Position numbers and translations under genes: made by a program. DNA of 64,000 nucleotides from positions 1-64,000 of the forward strand of contig MU401634.1 of assembly GCA_022579005.1 (NCBI GenBank), in the 5' to 3' direction. The notes under the pieces were generated by a model. That model was given only the letters and a program-made list of their open reading frames with translations. It made no database searches and was not told where the DNA came from. This DNA comes from Poronia punctata (Eukaryota; Ascomycota; Sordariomycetes; Xylariales; Xylariaceae). Positions 38,201-50,650 of this stretch are shown here, piece after piece (within the stretch, counting starts at the first letter, position 1; each line of letters opens with the position of its first letter).

Positions 38201-39440
38201 CTTTATATTAATACTTTAAATATGTTTTAAATTATAATAAGTTTATTTAAAGTATAGGTTTTTTATTTTTTTAGAATATTATAGCTTAGTTTAGCTTGCT
38301 TAGCAATAGCTTACTAGTCTTTTATTAACTAAGGATATACTTTATAATTTTTAATACTTATATACTAATATAATTACTTTACTTATTATTTTACTTAATA
38401 TAAACCTTTTTAAAAAAAATTTATATTAGTTTAGTAAATAGCTTATATTTATTAAGTACTTAGCTAGGTTTTAAATATTATTTTTTATTAGCTAGTTTGT
38501 TTATTTTATAAAGTATTCTTGTTTACTTTAGTTATTTTAATATTAAATAATATTTTTTATTATGTAAATTTATTATTTATTTTTTAACTTAAGTAATGGT
38601 ATTTAATTGCTATTTTTAGCTAATTTGTCTATAGTTTAAGTCACAATATAAAAAGTATATTATAAACTTAAAAATAAATCTTAAATAACTTAATTTAGTA
38701 TGCTTACTTACGTTTTTATTTTTTTTAAAACTTTAACTTAAATATATATAAAAGCTAGTTTTTTTTTATATTTAAATTTAAAGTATATTATTAATAGCTT
38801 TACTATATTATTTGCTTAAAACCCTTTTAATATATAATGCTTATTTTAATGCTTTTATATTAACTTAATTTCTTATCTTTAATACTTACAAAATATATAG
38901 TATATAGCTTTTATTTATTACAGGATTTTTTCTTTTTTAAATATAAAATTAAATCTGCTTTAGTATATATTTAATATTTTTTAAATTGTACTTATATATC
39001 GCTTTAAACAGCAAATAGCTTATAATAGTATATTAACTATTATTATATATAAACTTAGCTTTTATTAGTACTTTTACTTGGCTATTTAGCTTACTAGTAT
39101 AAAAGGTATAAAAGTGCTGTTTTAAAGTTTAGTATACTTATTTTATTTAGCTATTAGATTTAATGTACTATATAGTAAATAGTTACTAATATACTTTTTA
39201 TACTTTATAAAACTTTTTTAAAAATTTTCTTATAATAAGTTTGTTTTTATTACTTATAATTTTTAGAAAAAGACTTATACTAGTAATTTATTTTATAATA
39301 TATAATTGCTATAAGTCTAGTAGCATTAAGCGTTTTTTAAATAAAAATAAATAATACTATTTTTATTAACTAGTTTATAATAATTAAAATTATATTATAA
39401 ACATTACTATTTACTTTTATATATAAAAGTAGTTTTATAA
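35280..39440 (-). mobile_element. Partial gypsy-like element J
   Basis: On the minus strand 39,350-37,900 matches G from about 29,920 to 31,330, including one copy of the segment duplicated in G. From about 37,900 down to 35,280 it does not match G and ends at a K-type LTR. No 5' LTR or RT is present, so the element is truncated at about 39,440. A plus-strand open stretch at 36,274-36,513 is a chance frame in AT-rich DNA, antisense to J. Identity of the encoded domain is unknown. Confidence 0.55.
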
Positions 39441-39508
39441 TAAAATTTAAGTGCAACGGTGTGTTGTTATTAACTGTTAAGCTATAGGGCTTACTTAAAA
39501 GTGGTTAT
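39441..39508. other. Low-RIP relic, left half, interrupted by element C
   Basis: A short stretch of ordinary composition (gtgcaacggtgtgttgt...). Its last five bases, GTTAT (39,504-39,508), are the target duplication of C. It should be joined to 59,331-59,441 to see the pre-insertion sequence. Confidence 0.6.
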
Positions 39509-39732
39509 TGTTAGATTTAATAGGTTATAAGAACACTATAATTAATGTAATGCTTATATAGTAAAAATAATACGGCTAAGGTAAGGACTACTATAAAAAG
39601 AAAAGTCATTTTATAAAGGGTTTCCCTTTACCTATTTAGTATAAGAAAACTTTGTAGTAAAGAGAAAATATTTCTTTTTATGCGTTATATAATATAATTA
39701 TACGTTATAAGCTATATTGCTAAGTTTTAATA
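39509..39732 (+). repeat. 5' LTR of copia element C
   Basis: 224 bp from TGTTAGATTT to gttttaata; same family as the LTRs of A. Confidence 0.87.
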
Positions 39733-40987
39733 ATTAAAAGTTTTATTTGCTTAGTATTATTATTAAAGTATAATAAATATAGCAATTTAGCTATTATAGT
39801 AATAAAATTAAATATTACTTTAGGTTTTTTTAGAAGATTTTTATGCTTAAAACAAAAAGTTTAAAGCAAAGGCGTACTTTTTTAACTTATAAAAGTATAT
39901 TAATTTTATAAACAAGACTTTGTAGCTAAAAAAGCTAATACGACTTAATATAAGCAAATTTAATAAAAAGCTTAATTAAAAAAAAACTTAAAGTAGCTTT
40001 AATATAGCTAAAAATATACTAGCAATAAAAAAAAAAAACTTATTAATATAATAAGTTTTATAACTAAATTTTATAAACTTACTATAAACGCTAAAAGCAA
40101 CTTTAAATTTATAACTAGCTTATTTAAAAGTAAAGTAAAAAAATATATTTTAATTACTAATAAAAATTATAAATTAAAAATATAAGTTTAAAATTTAGTA
40201 TTAGTAGCGTAATAATTTTATTACTTTAAGCTAAAAGAAAACTAAAATTTTTAATACAATACTTTAAAAGCTATTAGTATACTTATAAGCGCTATATTAA
40301 ATAAAATAGCACGCTTTAATTATATAAACTTTATTAACTAATATTTAAAAAAACCTATTAAAAATTTTATAAAGTTTATTGCTAAATAAAAACAACTAGT
40401 TATAAAGCTTAAAAAATATAAAGTTTTTAAATATTTACTAATTATAAAACTATTTAAAAAAATTATTCAAGCGCTTAAAAATAAATATAAGCACTAGTTT
40501 AATACCTTTTATTTAAACTACTAAATAGGTTTACTAAATAGTACTTTAAAATACTAAATAATAATTGCAAATCTATACACTAAAATAGCTTTTAAAAAGC
40601 AATAAAAAAACTAAAAATAATAAAAACGTTATTTATAACTTTTAATAAAAAAGTATAACTAATAAAAAAAAAGAATTAAAAAACAAAGCTTTAGCATTAT
40701 TTTTAATAAATAAAAAAAAAGGTTATAAAGCTTGCAGTAGATTTATATCTTATAGCTATAGTAAAAGCTTTGCTTACAAAAGTACTACTATACTAATAAA
40801 AAAGACTTAAAAAAACACTTTTAGTACTACAAAGGTTTGTTTTATATATAAAAGCTTTTATAATTTATTTGATTGCTAGTACTTTTTTTAAAAAAACTGT
40901 AGTAAAGACTTTATAATAAATACTTAAATTGCTAATTATATTAAGCTAAAAGTAAAATATAACTTTAACCTTAAAAAAAATTAAAGC

Positions 40988-41245
40988 TTGCAAAACTATA
41001 AAAATAAGTATAAAAAAATTAAAATTAATAAAAAGCTTACGTTTAAAAAAAATAGGTTATTACTTGCGCTAGCTTTAAAGAAAGTAAATAGCAAAAAGGT
41101 AGCTTTTATTTTTTTAAAAAACTTTGCTATTTTTAACTTAAGATTTACTTTTTACATTTTTAATAAAATAAGTTATTTTTATAATGTTAAAAATATACTT
41201 AATAAAAACTTTATATATACTAGTAATATAGTTATGCTAATTTAA
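40988..41245 (+). pseudogene. Chance-open segment of the copia gag-pol frame in C
   Basis: An 85-codon stretch without stops lies within the C polyprotein, in the gag/protease part. The homologous part of A (about 8,010-8,300) has stops, so this is a fragment and not a separate gene. It is Lys/Asn/Ile/Phe-rich as RIP would produce. Confidence 0.6.
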
Positions 41246-42310
41246 GCGTATAAAAATATTAATATAATAGTTTAAAGCACTTTAAAGCTTTTTACTTTTT
41301 AGCTTAAAAATATAGCTTATTATAAAAAATTTATAACTAACTTTATTTTACTTAGAACTTCAAGTTAAAAAAAGATTTAGTAAAATATAAAGCTACTTAA
41401 AAGCTACTTTTAAAAAGAAAACAGTTTATAGCTATGCTGCATATAAAATTAATATAAACAATATGTTTTAAAATATTTACTTTTAAGTATAAATAAAACC
41501 TTTTTTTATATTTAAAAAAGCTTGCTAATAATATATATTAAAAAACTAGCGTTTAAAGCAAATCTTTTTTAATAGCATTTTTAACTTAGTTATTAAAAAC
41601 CTAACGCTATTTATTACTTAGTTAGCTAAGCAAAAAAGGTAAAAACTAAAAAACTTTAAAACTAAAGTATTAAATTAACAAATTGCCTAAGCTATATATA
41701 TAAAAAGCTTAAAAACTAAATTAATAAAGCACTAAAAAAATAGCTAAACTGCTTATTTAAACGCATTGCTATAAACTAGCACTTATATAATAAAAGCATT
41801 AAAAGTAAAGTATTAATATTACTTATAACTAAAAATACTTAAAGCATTTATTTAATTATTATTTATTAAACTTTAAAGCAAGCATACTATTAAAAACACT
41901 TAAAATGTTTATATGAAAAGTTAAAATAGTTTATAATAAATAAATTAATATAATTAAGTTAAATAAGCAATTATTAAAATTTTATAAAGTTAAAAATTAT
42001 TTTATTAATAAAAAACTTATTATACTTATAATTTTAGCTTTAAACACTTAAGCTTAAAATAGCGCTGCTAAGCAGTTTAGCTAAATAGTTAAAAAGCATA
42101 CCTAGTATATAAAAGCTAATACAAAGCTTTTTAAAAGCTTATAAGTTAAAATTAATAAAGCTGCTATATACTTAGCAAACTAAATACTTAAATATATATT
42201 TAACTAAAAGACTTTATATAAACGTTTTTAGATTTATTTTAAAGCTTAAAATAGCTATATTAAAGCTAAAAAACTATATTTAAATTATTTACAAGTTTAT
42301 AAGTATAAAG

Positions 42311-42795
42311 TAGCCCACCTACGTCTACCTTGAAAAATTCCTACATCTAAGGAGTTTCTCCACTTAGTGCACGTTAGCCCCCTCCCTTTGAATGTTTCTA
42401 TGGTACAGCGCCTTAGCATGTACCTTTGAGATTAATGACTTCTGATTAACATAGGTAGTACCTACAAGCAGGTATATATACATGTTCAAAAATAACATAA
42501 AGGAGTATAGGCGCAGGTATAGCAGGTATAGCAGGTATAGCAGGTATGGCAGGTATAGCAGGTACCTTATAGCAGGTATAGCAGGTACCTTATAGCAGGT
42601 ATGGCAGGTACCTTATAGCAGGTATGGCAGGTACCTTATAGCAGGTATAGTAGTATGGCAGGTCATGTTATTTTTCTTTTGAATACTTAGGCAAAAGACG
42701 CTGCGTTGCGATCTGCATGCTGGCGTTGAGTATTGGGACCTAAGTGGGGAACTTCTTAGATATAGGAATTTTTTAAGGTAGACGTAGGTGGGCTA
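42311..42795. mobile_element. hAT-like MITE with 8-bp target duplication, not RIP-mutated
   Basis: 485 bp of ordinary composition. Termini are inverted repeats TAGCCCACCTACGTCTACC over about 57 bp. The 8-bp direct repeat GTATAAAG flanks it (42,303-42,310 and 42,796-42,803), and deleting the element plus one copy restores the alignment with element A near 9,340. TAG... ends and an 8-bp duplication are typical of hAT transposons. It has no coding capacity, so a transposase elsewhere would be needed. A minisatellite occupies the middle. Confidence 0.85.
42513..42663 (+). repeat. Minisatellite inside the hAT-like MITE
   Basis: A compound array of the unit GCAGGTATA (9 bp) and a longer form GCAGGTACCTTATA (14 bp), alternating about 14 times with a few tatggc variants. 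Little mutated. Such an array probably varies in length among isolates. Confidence 0.9.
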
Positions 42796-44981
42796 GTATA
42801 AAGCTTATATTTTTACTGCTAATAAAAAAAATAAAAGAAAACCTTTTAAAATTAAGCTTTAAAGCTTAAATAAGTTACTTTATTAGCTATAAGTTAACTA
42901 ATATATATAAAATTTAAATTTTTCTAACTAATTATATAATTTATATTAAAAATATAAATTTTTAAAAAATTAAATATTTTATAAAAAGTTTAAAAAACTA
43001 AAAAATAAGGTTTAAATACTTAATTATAAATTTTTTACTAATTTTTTAAATAAATTTTTAATGTTTAAAACTAAGCTTTATAAGTTTAACTTTTATAAAA
43101 AAAAAAGACTTTTAAATATAATTTAAATACTACTAGTAGTATAAATAATAAGTAAGCTATTAAAAATATAGTAAACTTTAAGTTTAGTAAAACTAATTAC
43201 TTTTATATTAACTTAAAATTTTAACTTTATTTATTACTTTTATATTTACTTTTAAATACTATAATACTTATAATAATTAAAAATGCTAATTTTAATAAGC
43301 GTTATAATAATTTTTTGCTTTACTTTTATAAAAGCTAAGAAAACTTATTTATTAATAAGTATTATAATAACTTTTTAACTTGCTTTGCTAAGCTTTATAC
43401 TAAACTATTAAAATTAAGCTAATAAGCTTATATTAAAGTAAATAAATAAACAAAGTACTAAAAGGCTATATTTAATAGTAAATGCCTATATACTTTTAAA
43501 CTTAAGCATAATATGCTAATAAGCAAAGCTAATAAAGTTAAAGCGCTAAAGCAATCTTTATACTACTTTAAAAAAGCATTTTTAAAAAAGTAAAAATTAT
43601 AAAAAATAGCTATTATAGTTATACTTTAAAAAACAAATATAAAAAAATATTTTAATATACTAAAGCAAGCTTTTACTTTTTTTACGCTTTTATATAAAGC
43701 TTTTAACCTATTTTCTAAAAAGTAAGTTTATAAAAGCTAAAAAAGTTTATTTAAAAAGTTATAATTAAATAAGCTTTTTTAAAAAAGTTACTATTTTTAT
43801 ATCTATAAATTAATAAATTTTAAACTATATATAAGTATATATTTATAAATTTGATAAAAAGGGCTTTTATTTAAAAAGCAAAGCTTAGTTAATTATATAT
43901 AATAATTAATAGCTTATATATAAAAGTAAAACAATATAGGCCTTTATACTTACAAGCAGATCTTTTAAAAATTTTATAGCTATTATAGCTAAGTTTAACT
44001 TTAAAGTAAAATAATATAATATAGTTAACGTTTTTATTAACACAACGCTTTATAAAAAATATATATATAAAAATGCTTTATAAGTATAAAAAGTCTAGCT
44101 TTATTTTAAAGCTTTTTAAAGCACTTTATAGTTTAAAAAGATTACTGCTTTTATAGCAACAAAAACTTATATTTACGCTTAAAAAGCTTAAATTTAAGCT
44201 AGTGCTTTATAAGCCTCATTGCTATATAAAAAATAAAAATTTTATTTTTATTTATGTTAACAACTTTATAGTTGCTTATTAAAAGTTTTAAAAAACTAAA
44301 GCTTTTTAAAGCATTAAAAAATTTAAAAACAGAATTAACTAATAAAAGGCTATAATTTAAAATGGTTTTTAAAAATAAAAATTATTTATAATTATTAATA
44401 AAGCTTAATTTAGCTATTTTAGTTTGCTTATATTAAAAAAATATATAAGTTAAGTAACTTTTTTAGCAAAATGCTTTTTATATTAATAAAATCTATTAAG
44501 CTGCTTTTTTATAATAAAATAGCTATTTAAAAAAAAATTGTTATTATTAATAAAAAGTTAAATTTATTATATATATAGCAGTTATTATTAAGCTAAATAT
44601 AGCTTTTATTGCTTAATAACTTTTATAATTTAATAATAACTTTTTTTTAGCTTATTAAGTTGCTACTAATTAAGTATTAAACTATTTTTATATAAATTAA
44701 TATTTTGCTTTATAGTATAATAATGAAAATAAGCTTAATATAGCTAGTAATTTATTTTTAATAAACAATACTATTAATTAAAAAAGCTTATAAGTTTATA
44801 TTATAACTTTTTTAAAAAAACCTATTAGCTAGCAAGCTAACAAATAAAATATAATTACTACTTTAACTATTAAAGTAAAGCTTTTTATACTAGTTTAAGC
44901 TATAAAAAAGCTCTATTTATTAATTAGCTTATTTATAAGCTTAGTATTAATTTAAAAATTAAGCATATTACTATTTAGTAT

Positions 44982-45281
44982 TGCGATAAAAATTAAAAAT
45001 TTTTAAAGATTACTCCAACTTTATACTAGAAGAGGTCTAGCTAGAGTAGACGCATTAACTAGGTTTTAAGGGCTTTGCATTAATTACGGCTTTATAAAAG
45101 TATTTTAAAAAGCATAACTTAGTATATTATATATATAATAAATAGCTAGGTATTTTAGTTTAGAAAGTAACGCGAAAATAATAGCTACATATATAAAAAC
45201 AGAAATTAAGCTAGCCTTTTTTAGTTTTATAGCTACCTTATAACGTAAAGCGTAACTAATATATATACTAATTACGTTATA
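44982..45281 (-). repeat. 3' LTR of element F (left copy)
   Basis: 300 bp, from tgcgataaaa to attacgttata. Compared with the right copy the end TTGCA has become TTATA. Both share blocks such as tagacgcattaactagg. An antisense 78-codon open frame crosses its inner edge (45,105-45,341) and has no recognisable domain. Confidence 0.88.
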
Positions 45282-48200
45282 ATCTTCCTTAGCTAAAAAG
45301 GTTGCCGTTTTTAGCATTTTAAAGCTAAAATAAATTAACATATTATAAAAACTCTTTTTTTTAGTAAGATTAATACAATGCTTTGTTGTTTTATTATTTA
45401 ACAGGCCTTTTATAGCTATTTAAAGCTATTAAAGGTCTTGTTTATTAAAATTGCTTATTACTAGCTTCGGTAGTAGCTTGCTTTAGCTGCTAAAACTTTG
45501 CTTTAGCTATTATAGCGTTAAAAGCTACTATATTTGCACAGTACTATGCTTAACCTTTTTATTTGCAAAAATAAATAAGCTAAAAGCAAGTTGCATACTA
45601 AAAAAAAGTCTTATTAACTTTATAGTATAAAGCAGTAGCTAAACCTAAACTTATATTAGCAGCAAATTGCTTTAGCATACTTTGCTAATATTACTATAAT
45701 ATAATATTTTTAATAGTAAATTTAAGTATATACTTTTTTACCTTTATAAAAAAGCTATAAAGCTTATAATAAGTTAAACACTGTTATGCTTTTTTTTAAA
45801 GCTTTTTAGCTAGCAAAACCTTTAGACTTTAATTATAACTGCTATTAACAAAAAGCTTTTTGCTTAATAAGCATACTATTAATGCTTTAAATAAGGTACT
45901 TATTGCTTTAGTATTTTTTTATAAAAAAGTAACTAAAACCATACTAGCTAAAGATCGTAGCAAAGCTTTTAAAGTACTTTATATATTTAGTTTAGCAAAC
46001 CTAGTTACAGTTATTATAAAGGTTTAAAATTATAAGGCTTTTTATTAATCCAGCTTTGCTAATGCAGTTTTTTATTTAATAAAATAAATTCTAGCTATAG
46101 TTTTAAGTGCTATTAATAAAGTAGCTATATTTTAAAGTTAATAATTACTATAAGTGCTAGCAATTAAAAAAATAAGCTAGTTTAAAACTTTAAATAAGTA
46201 AACTATATAAATAATACTAAGCATTTTACATTCTTAGCCTTTATGCTATATTAACAAAAGCACTACTATAACATGTTTTAAAGTAAGCAATATATTAAAA
46301 ATAGTTAAGTATACTTAGCGCAGTTTTTTTTTAATATACTTAGTACTTTATTTAAACATATTTAAACTATTAATAATAAACGCTGCTTTTTAATTATAAT
46401 TAACTACTATAATATACTAATAAAGCTTTTTATAATACTTTAAAATAAAATAAGCTAGCATTTGTTTACAAACACTAGCTTTTTACTATAAGTTACAAGT
46501 AACTTTGTTTTAAGCTTAAGTCTTTATAAAATAAACCTTTTATATAAGTTTAATAGCTATAGTAAAGTACCTAAAGCAAAAGTTAAAATAATAGCTTTTT
46601 ATAAAATGTTTTATAATAATTGCTACTTTTTTATTAGTAAGCTACTTTTAGCAGCAAATTCTAAGCGCTATATTAATTAAGTACCTTAGCTTATATTAGT
46701 ACTATATTATGTTGCTATTTTTATTATATAAGTTTATAAAGCTATAAAAGTTATTAGTATTTAGTTTTATAAAATATAAAATATTAATGTTAAAATTAAA
46801 AATTTGCTTTGTTTACAAGGAAGCAAGCGTGCTTTTGTATAGCTATACAGTATATATTTTAGTAAGTAGTCCTTTAAAATCCAGATTTTAAGCCAACTTA
46901 GTAAAGGCATTAAAAATTATTAAGTTAAGCACAAATAGTACAATTAGTAAAGTTAGCAAAGCTTATTAAAGTATAGCTAATATAGGCACTAGGCCCTTTT
47001 ATTTTAACGTAACTTTATATCTAGTTGCCAACTATATAACTAATAAAATAAATACTAATAAGTTTACTTTAAAAGCTTAGTTAAGCGTTAAGTTAATTGC
47101 ATTATTTAAAGCCTTAATAAAAGTAATTAAAGCTATAAAGTAAAAGTATTTATATAATTAACTATTACTTTAATTATAAAAAAAAAAAAAACTAAAATGT
47201 TTAAAAGCTTTATACGTTTTTAATAGCTAAATATTTACTAAAAGCTTTATTGCCTATATATGTTTAAAAGTAAAGGCCTAGCTTATTAAGTTAAATATAT
47301 AAGCTTTTTACTAGTAAAGCTTAACTATAATAAAAATTTAATAATTGCTGCTAATATATTCTTTTAAAACTAAAAGCTTTATATTAATTATATTTTTTTT
47401 AAATTATTGCTACAATTGTTTTTTTAAGTAGCTATTAAAAAACTTAGGTAAAGGGTTTTAAAATATGCTTATAGCCTAGCTAAACGTGTTTTTAATTAAA
47501 ATATTAAATTAGTTTCTTAAAATTAAGCAAATGCCTACTATAATTTTGCTGCCTAAAAGCTATTTATAGTAATAGTGCTTAACTAGTATACTAAGCTAAA
47601 AGCTAAATATCTTTTTTTACTATATTTTTTAAAAAATAAAATCTAAGCACTTTTTATTAAAAAGCAAGCAGTTAATTTTATTGTTGCTAATATCTTTACT
47701 ACTTAAAGATCTTTATAGTTTTATATAGCTTAGTAACAAGTTAATATGCTTAAAATAAGCCTGCTAAATACTTATAAGCGCAAATAAAGGTTCTTAAAAA
47801 TAAATAAAGGTTAAAAGCTTTTATAAAGCTAGCTTTTTAAGCACTAAGATCTAGTTTGCTATAGCGCAAAGGCAATAAATTAAATATATAAAGTAAACAA
47901 TAATACTAAGTAAATTAAAAATAAAAAAGTAAAAATAAAAGTTTTTAAAAAAAAAAAAAAAAGTATAGGTATAAAAACAAATTAAAAAAATAAAGGTAAG
48001 TCCGCAGGCCGTTTTTTATAAGTATAGCATATTATAAGCAAATAAAATTATAGTAAGTATTTTTTCTAAGTTTTTTTTATAATAAATTAAAGTAAAAAAA
48101 TTTAATAAATTTTACTTTATTAAGTGCTTAAAGCTATAAGTATAAATTACTACAATACACTTACAATTTTTAAATGTTTACTTATTAAATTAAATAATTT

Positions 48201-50300
48201 TTATAAAGCTAGCTTGTTAGTAGCAACTTAAAATTATACATTATTTATAATTTATTAAGCTAACACAAGCTTTTATTAAAAAAGTAGTAAAAAAAGTATT
48301 AAAAGGCTAGCTTTTTTCTTTTTTGCTTTTTTGCTTTTTTTTTAGGTTTTTAAATATTTTTTGCTGCTTTTTCCTTAAGTTTTTAAATATTTCTTACTAC
48401 TTTATTATTTTAAAATTAACGCTATGCCTTATTATAAATACTTTAAAACCTAAAAGGACAAATAAAAGCAATGCTAATATAAACTATATAATTAGCAAAA
48501 ACTTTAGTATTAATATTGCTTATAAAAAGTAGTTGCTAAGCTTAGCTAAAAAAATAAGCAAAGCTTAGCTAGTTATAAAAAAAAATAAAAAAACTATTTT
48601 TAGTTTTAAATAGCAAAAAATAAAAGCATTATATTAACTTTTTATTAATTAAGCAAGTGCTAATATATAAAAAATGCTTAAAGCTTTAAAAATTAAAGTT
48701 GTTAGCAGTATTGCTTAAAAGCATTATGTTTGCTAGCTAGTCTACTTATTTTTTTATATTGCTAGTAGTGCTTTAAAACGCATTGTTAAGCTTATAAAGG
48801 CTTTAGCAAAAAAGGAGAACTTTAACCTAAGGCCTATTTATATTAAAAGTAAAAATAGCAAACTATAAAGTAAATATTTTATACGTTTGTTATAAAACTA
48901 ACGTTAGTATAAAGCTTTTTTAATCTAATAAATAAGTTGCTTAAATGTTATTTTTTATATACGCTATAAAAAGCGTTTTATTAAATTAAATACAAATACT
49001 TGCTTAAGTATGTAGCTATTTTTTAAATATATTTTTAATTTAAAACTTTAAAGTAGTTTTTATAGCAACTGCGCATTTATAGTTTAAAGCACATTTTATA
49101 CTTATTATAATATAATTAATTTGCTTTTTAAAATATAGTAACTTACAGCGTCTAATTTAACTAAAAGCTTTATATTTATTATAAACTTTAAAGCATATAA
49201 GCTAATATTTATATTATTATTAAAAAAGCTTATATAGTTAACATATAAACAGTTTACTAAACAAAGCCTAAAAGGGAGATTTTAATAACTATATATAAAA
49301 TAAAAAAAAAAAAAGCAAAAAAATAGGAAAAATATCTAAAAAAACCGGGCATTGCGTTAATTTATATAAAAAATAAAATAAAGACATGTGTTTTAAAATA
49401 TTAAATAAAAATATTAAAAAAAACAGTTAAGGGCAGCAAGGCACACTTTTTATTTTAAGCAATATAGAAAACAAAGAAAGTATTATTGCTATATTTTTTA
49501 AAAGCAAGTTATTAATTTTAATATATAAATAAAGAAAATATTTAGAAATAATAAAATTAAAAGAAATTAGTAACAAGTTTAAAAAAAAAAGAATATAAAC
49601 AAAAAGCTTTTAAAAGTAAAAAGCTAGCATAATATTTATATTATAAAGTTACCTTACTATTTTCCTCTAAAGCAGTATAAAACTAAAAAGCTAAAAATAA
49701 AAATTTATTAAATAAGTAGTGCTAGCTAAGCTTTTAAAAAGAAAATGTATTATAAACAAAAGTATCTAGTTAATTTTGCGTTATACTAAACTTATAAACG
49801 CTATTAATAGCTATTACGTTAATATTTATTAGTTTAAAAAAGCTATTAACATAATTATAGTTTTTATAAAAATTTAAAGTAAAGTTATTATTTATTACTA
49901 AAAGTTTTAAGTCTAGCTTATTAATAAGCTTGTTTTTTTAAAAAACACTTTTAGTAGTCTAAGGGTCTAGGTTAAGGTTTTTTAGTACTTAATATTTTTT
50001 GTTATTTTTATAAAAAGCTTAAAGCTATTTTATAAAATAGCAGCTATATAGCTATTATTTATTTATTTTAGCAAGCTTATAGCATATATTACTTATAGCT
50101 TTAGTAATTTAATATAGCTTATTTTATTAATATAAAAGCTTTTTATTATTGCTTTTATTAATTTTAAAAAAAGTATTAAATAAAAGCACAAAGTTATTAA
50201 TATATATTTTAAGCTAAATTTTATAAGCATCTTATTAATTTTATTAGTTTATGTTATCTTTTTATTTTAAAGTAATAATTTCTTTTATATGTTTAACGTT
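45282..50300 (-). other. Unexplained 3' region of element F
   Basis: About 5 kb downstream of the integrase remnant. Ordinary gypsy elements have only a few hundred bases here. Reading the minus strand through stops gives long stretches with a coding-like mix of Ser, Lys, Ala and Leu (for example near 45,900) but no domain I recognise. It could be an additional ORF, a captured host segment, or an older nested insertion. Confidence 0.45.
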
Positions 50301-50349
50301 TTTTATATAATATTTTAGCTACTTTACTTTTAACGCTACTAAATTAGTA

Positions 50350-50650
50350 TAATTAAAAACTAAATCTTATTATAATACTTGCTATATTAATATAACGTTT
50401 TTAATTAGCAAAATAAGTAAACGTTTATAAACTAGTTTATATAAGCTATATTTATAGTATTAAACAATAACGTTGTTTGCTAAAATAGCAAAGCCTAGGT
50501 AATCTAGCTAGTTTTTTCTAGTCTTATTAGTTACTTTTATAAGCGTTATTTTAATTAAGCAATGCTTACCTTTAATAAGGCCTTGTGCTTAAAAGTAGTA
50601 AGCTAGCCTATAAGCTATATAATACTTAAAGTACTTAGCTACTATAATAA
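50350..50650 (-). pseudogene. Gypsy integrase remnant in element F
   Basis: On the minus strand a frame with few stops gives Q-A-Q-G-L-I-K-G-K-H at about 50,530-50,590 (family form P-Q-A/T-N-G-x-I-E-R-G-H) and, about 35 residues later, K-L-V-Y-K-R-L-L-I-L-L-I (family form E-L-V-Y-G-R-E-P-x-L-P-I) followed by a W-x-V-L-x-W-like segment. This is the end of the catalytic core of Ty3/gypsy integrase. Confidence 0.75.

Noticed and set aside
42311..42795. Possible CRISPR-like array from the GCAGGTA repeats
   Set aside because: Units are 9-14 bp without unique spacers and sit inside an inverted-repeat element in fungal DNA; a minisatellite explains it.
45105..45341. 78-codon minus-strand frame with ATG
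   Set aside because: It runs across the edge of the F 3' LTR. The longest part is LTR sequence and no family is recognisable, so I do not call it a gene.
48323..48532. 69-codon plus-strand frame
   Set aside because: Phe/Cys/Leu-rich translation of a T-rich tract, antisense to the 3' region of F, without domain or start context.
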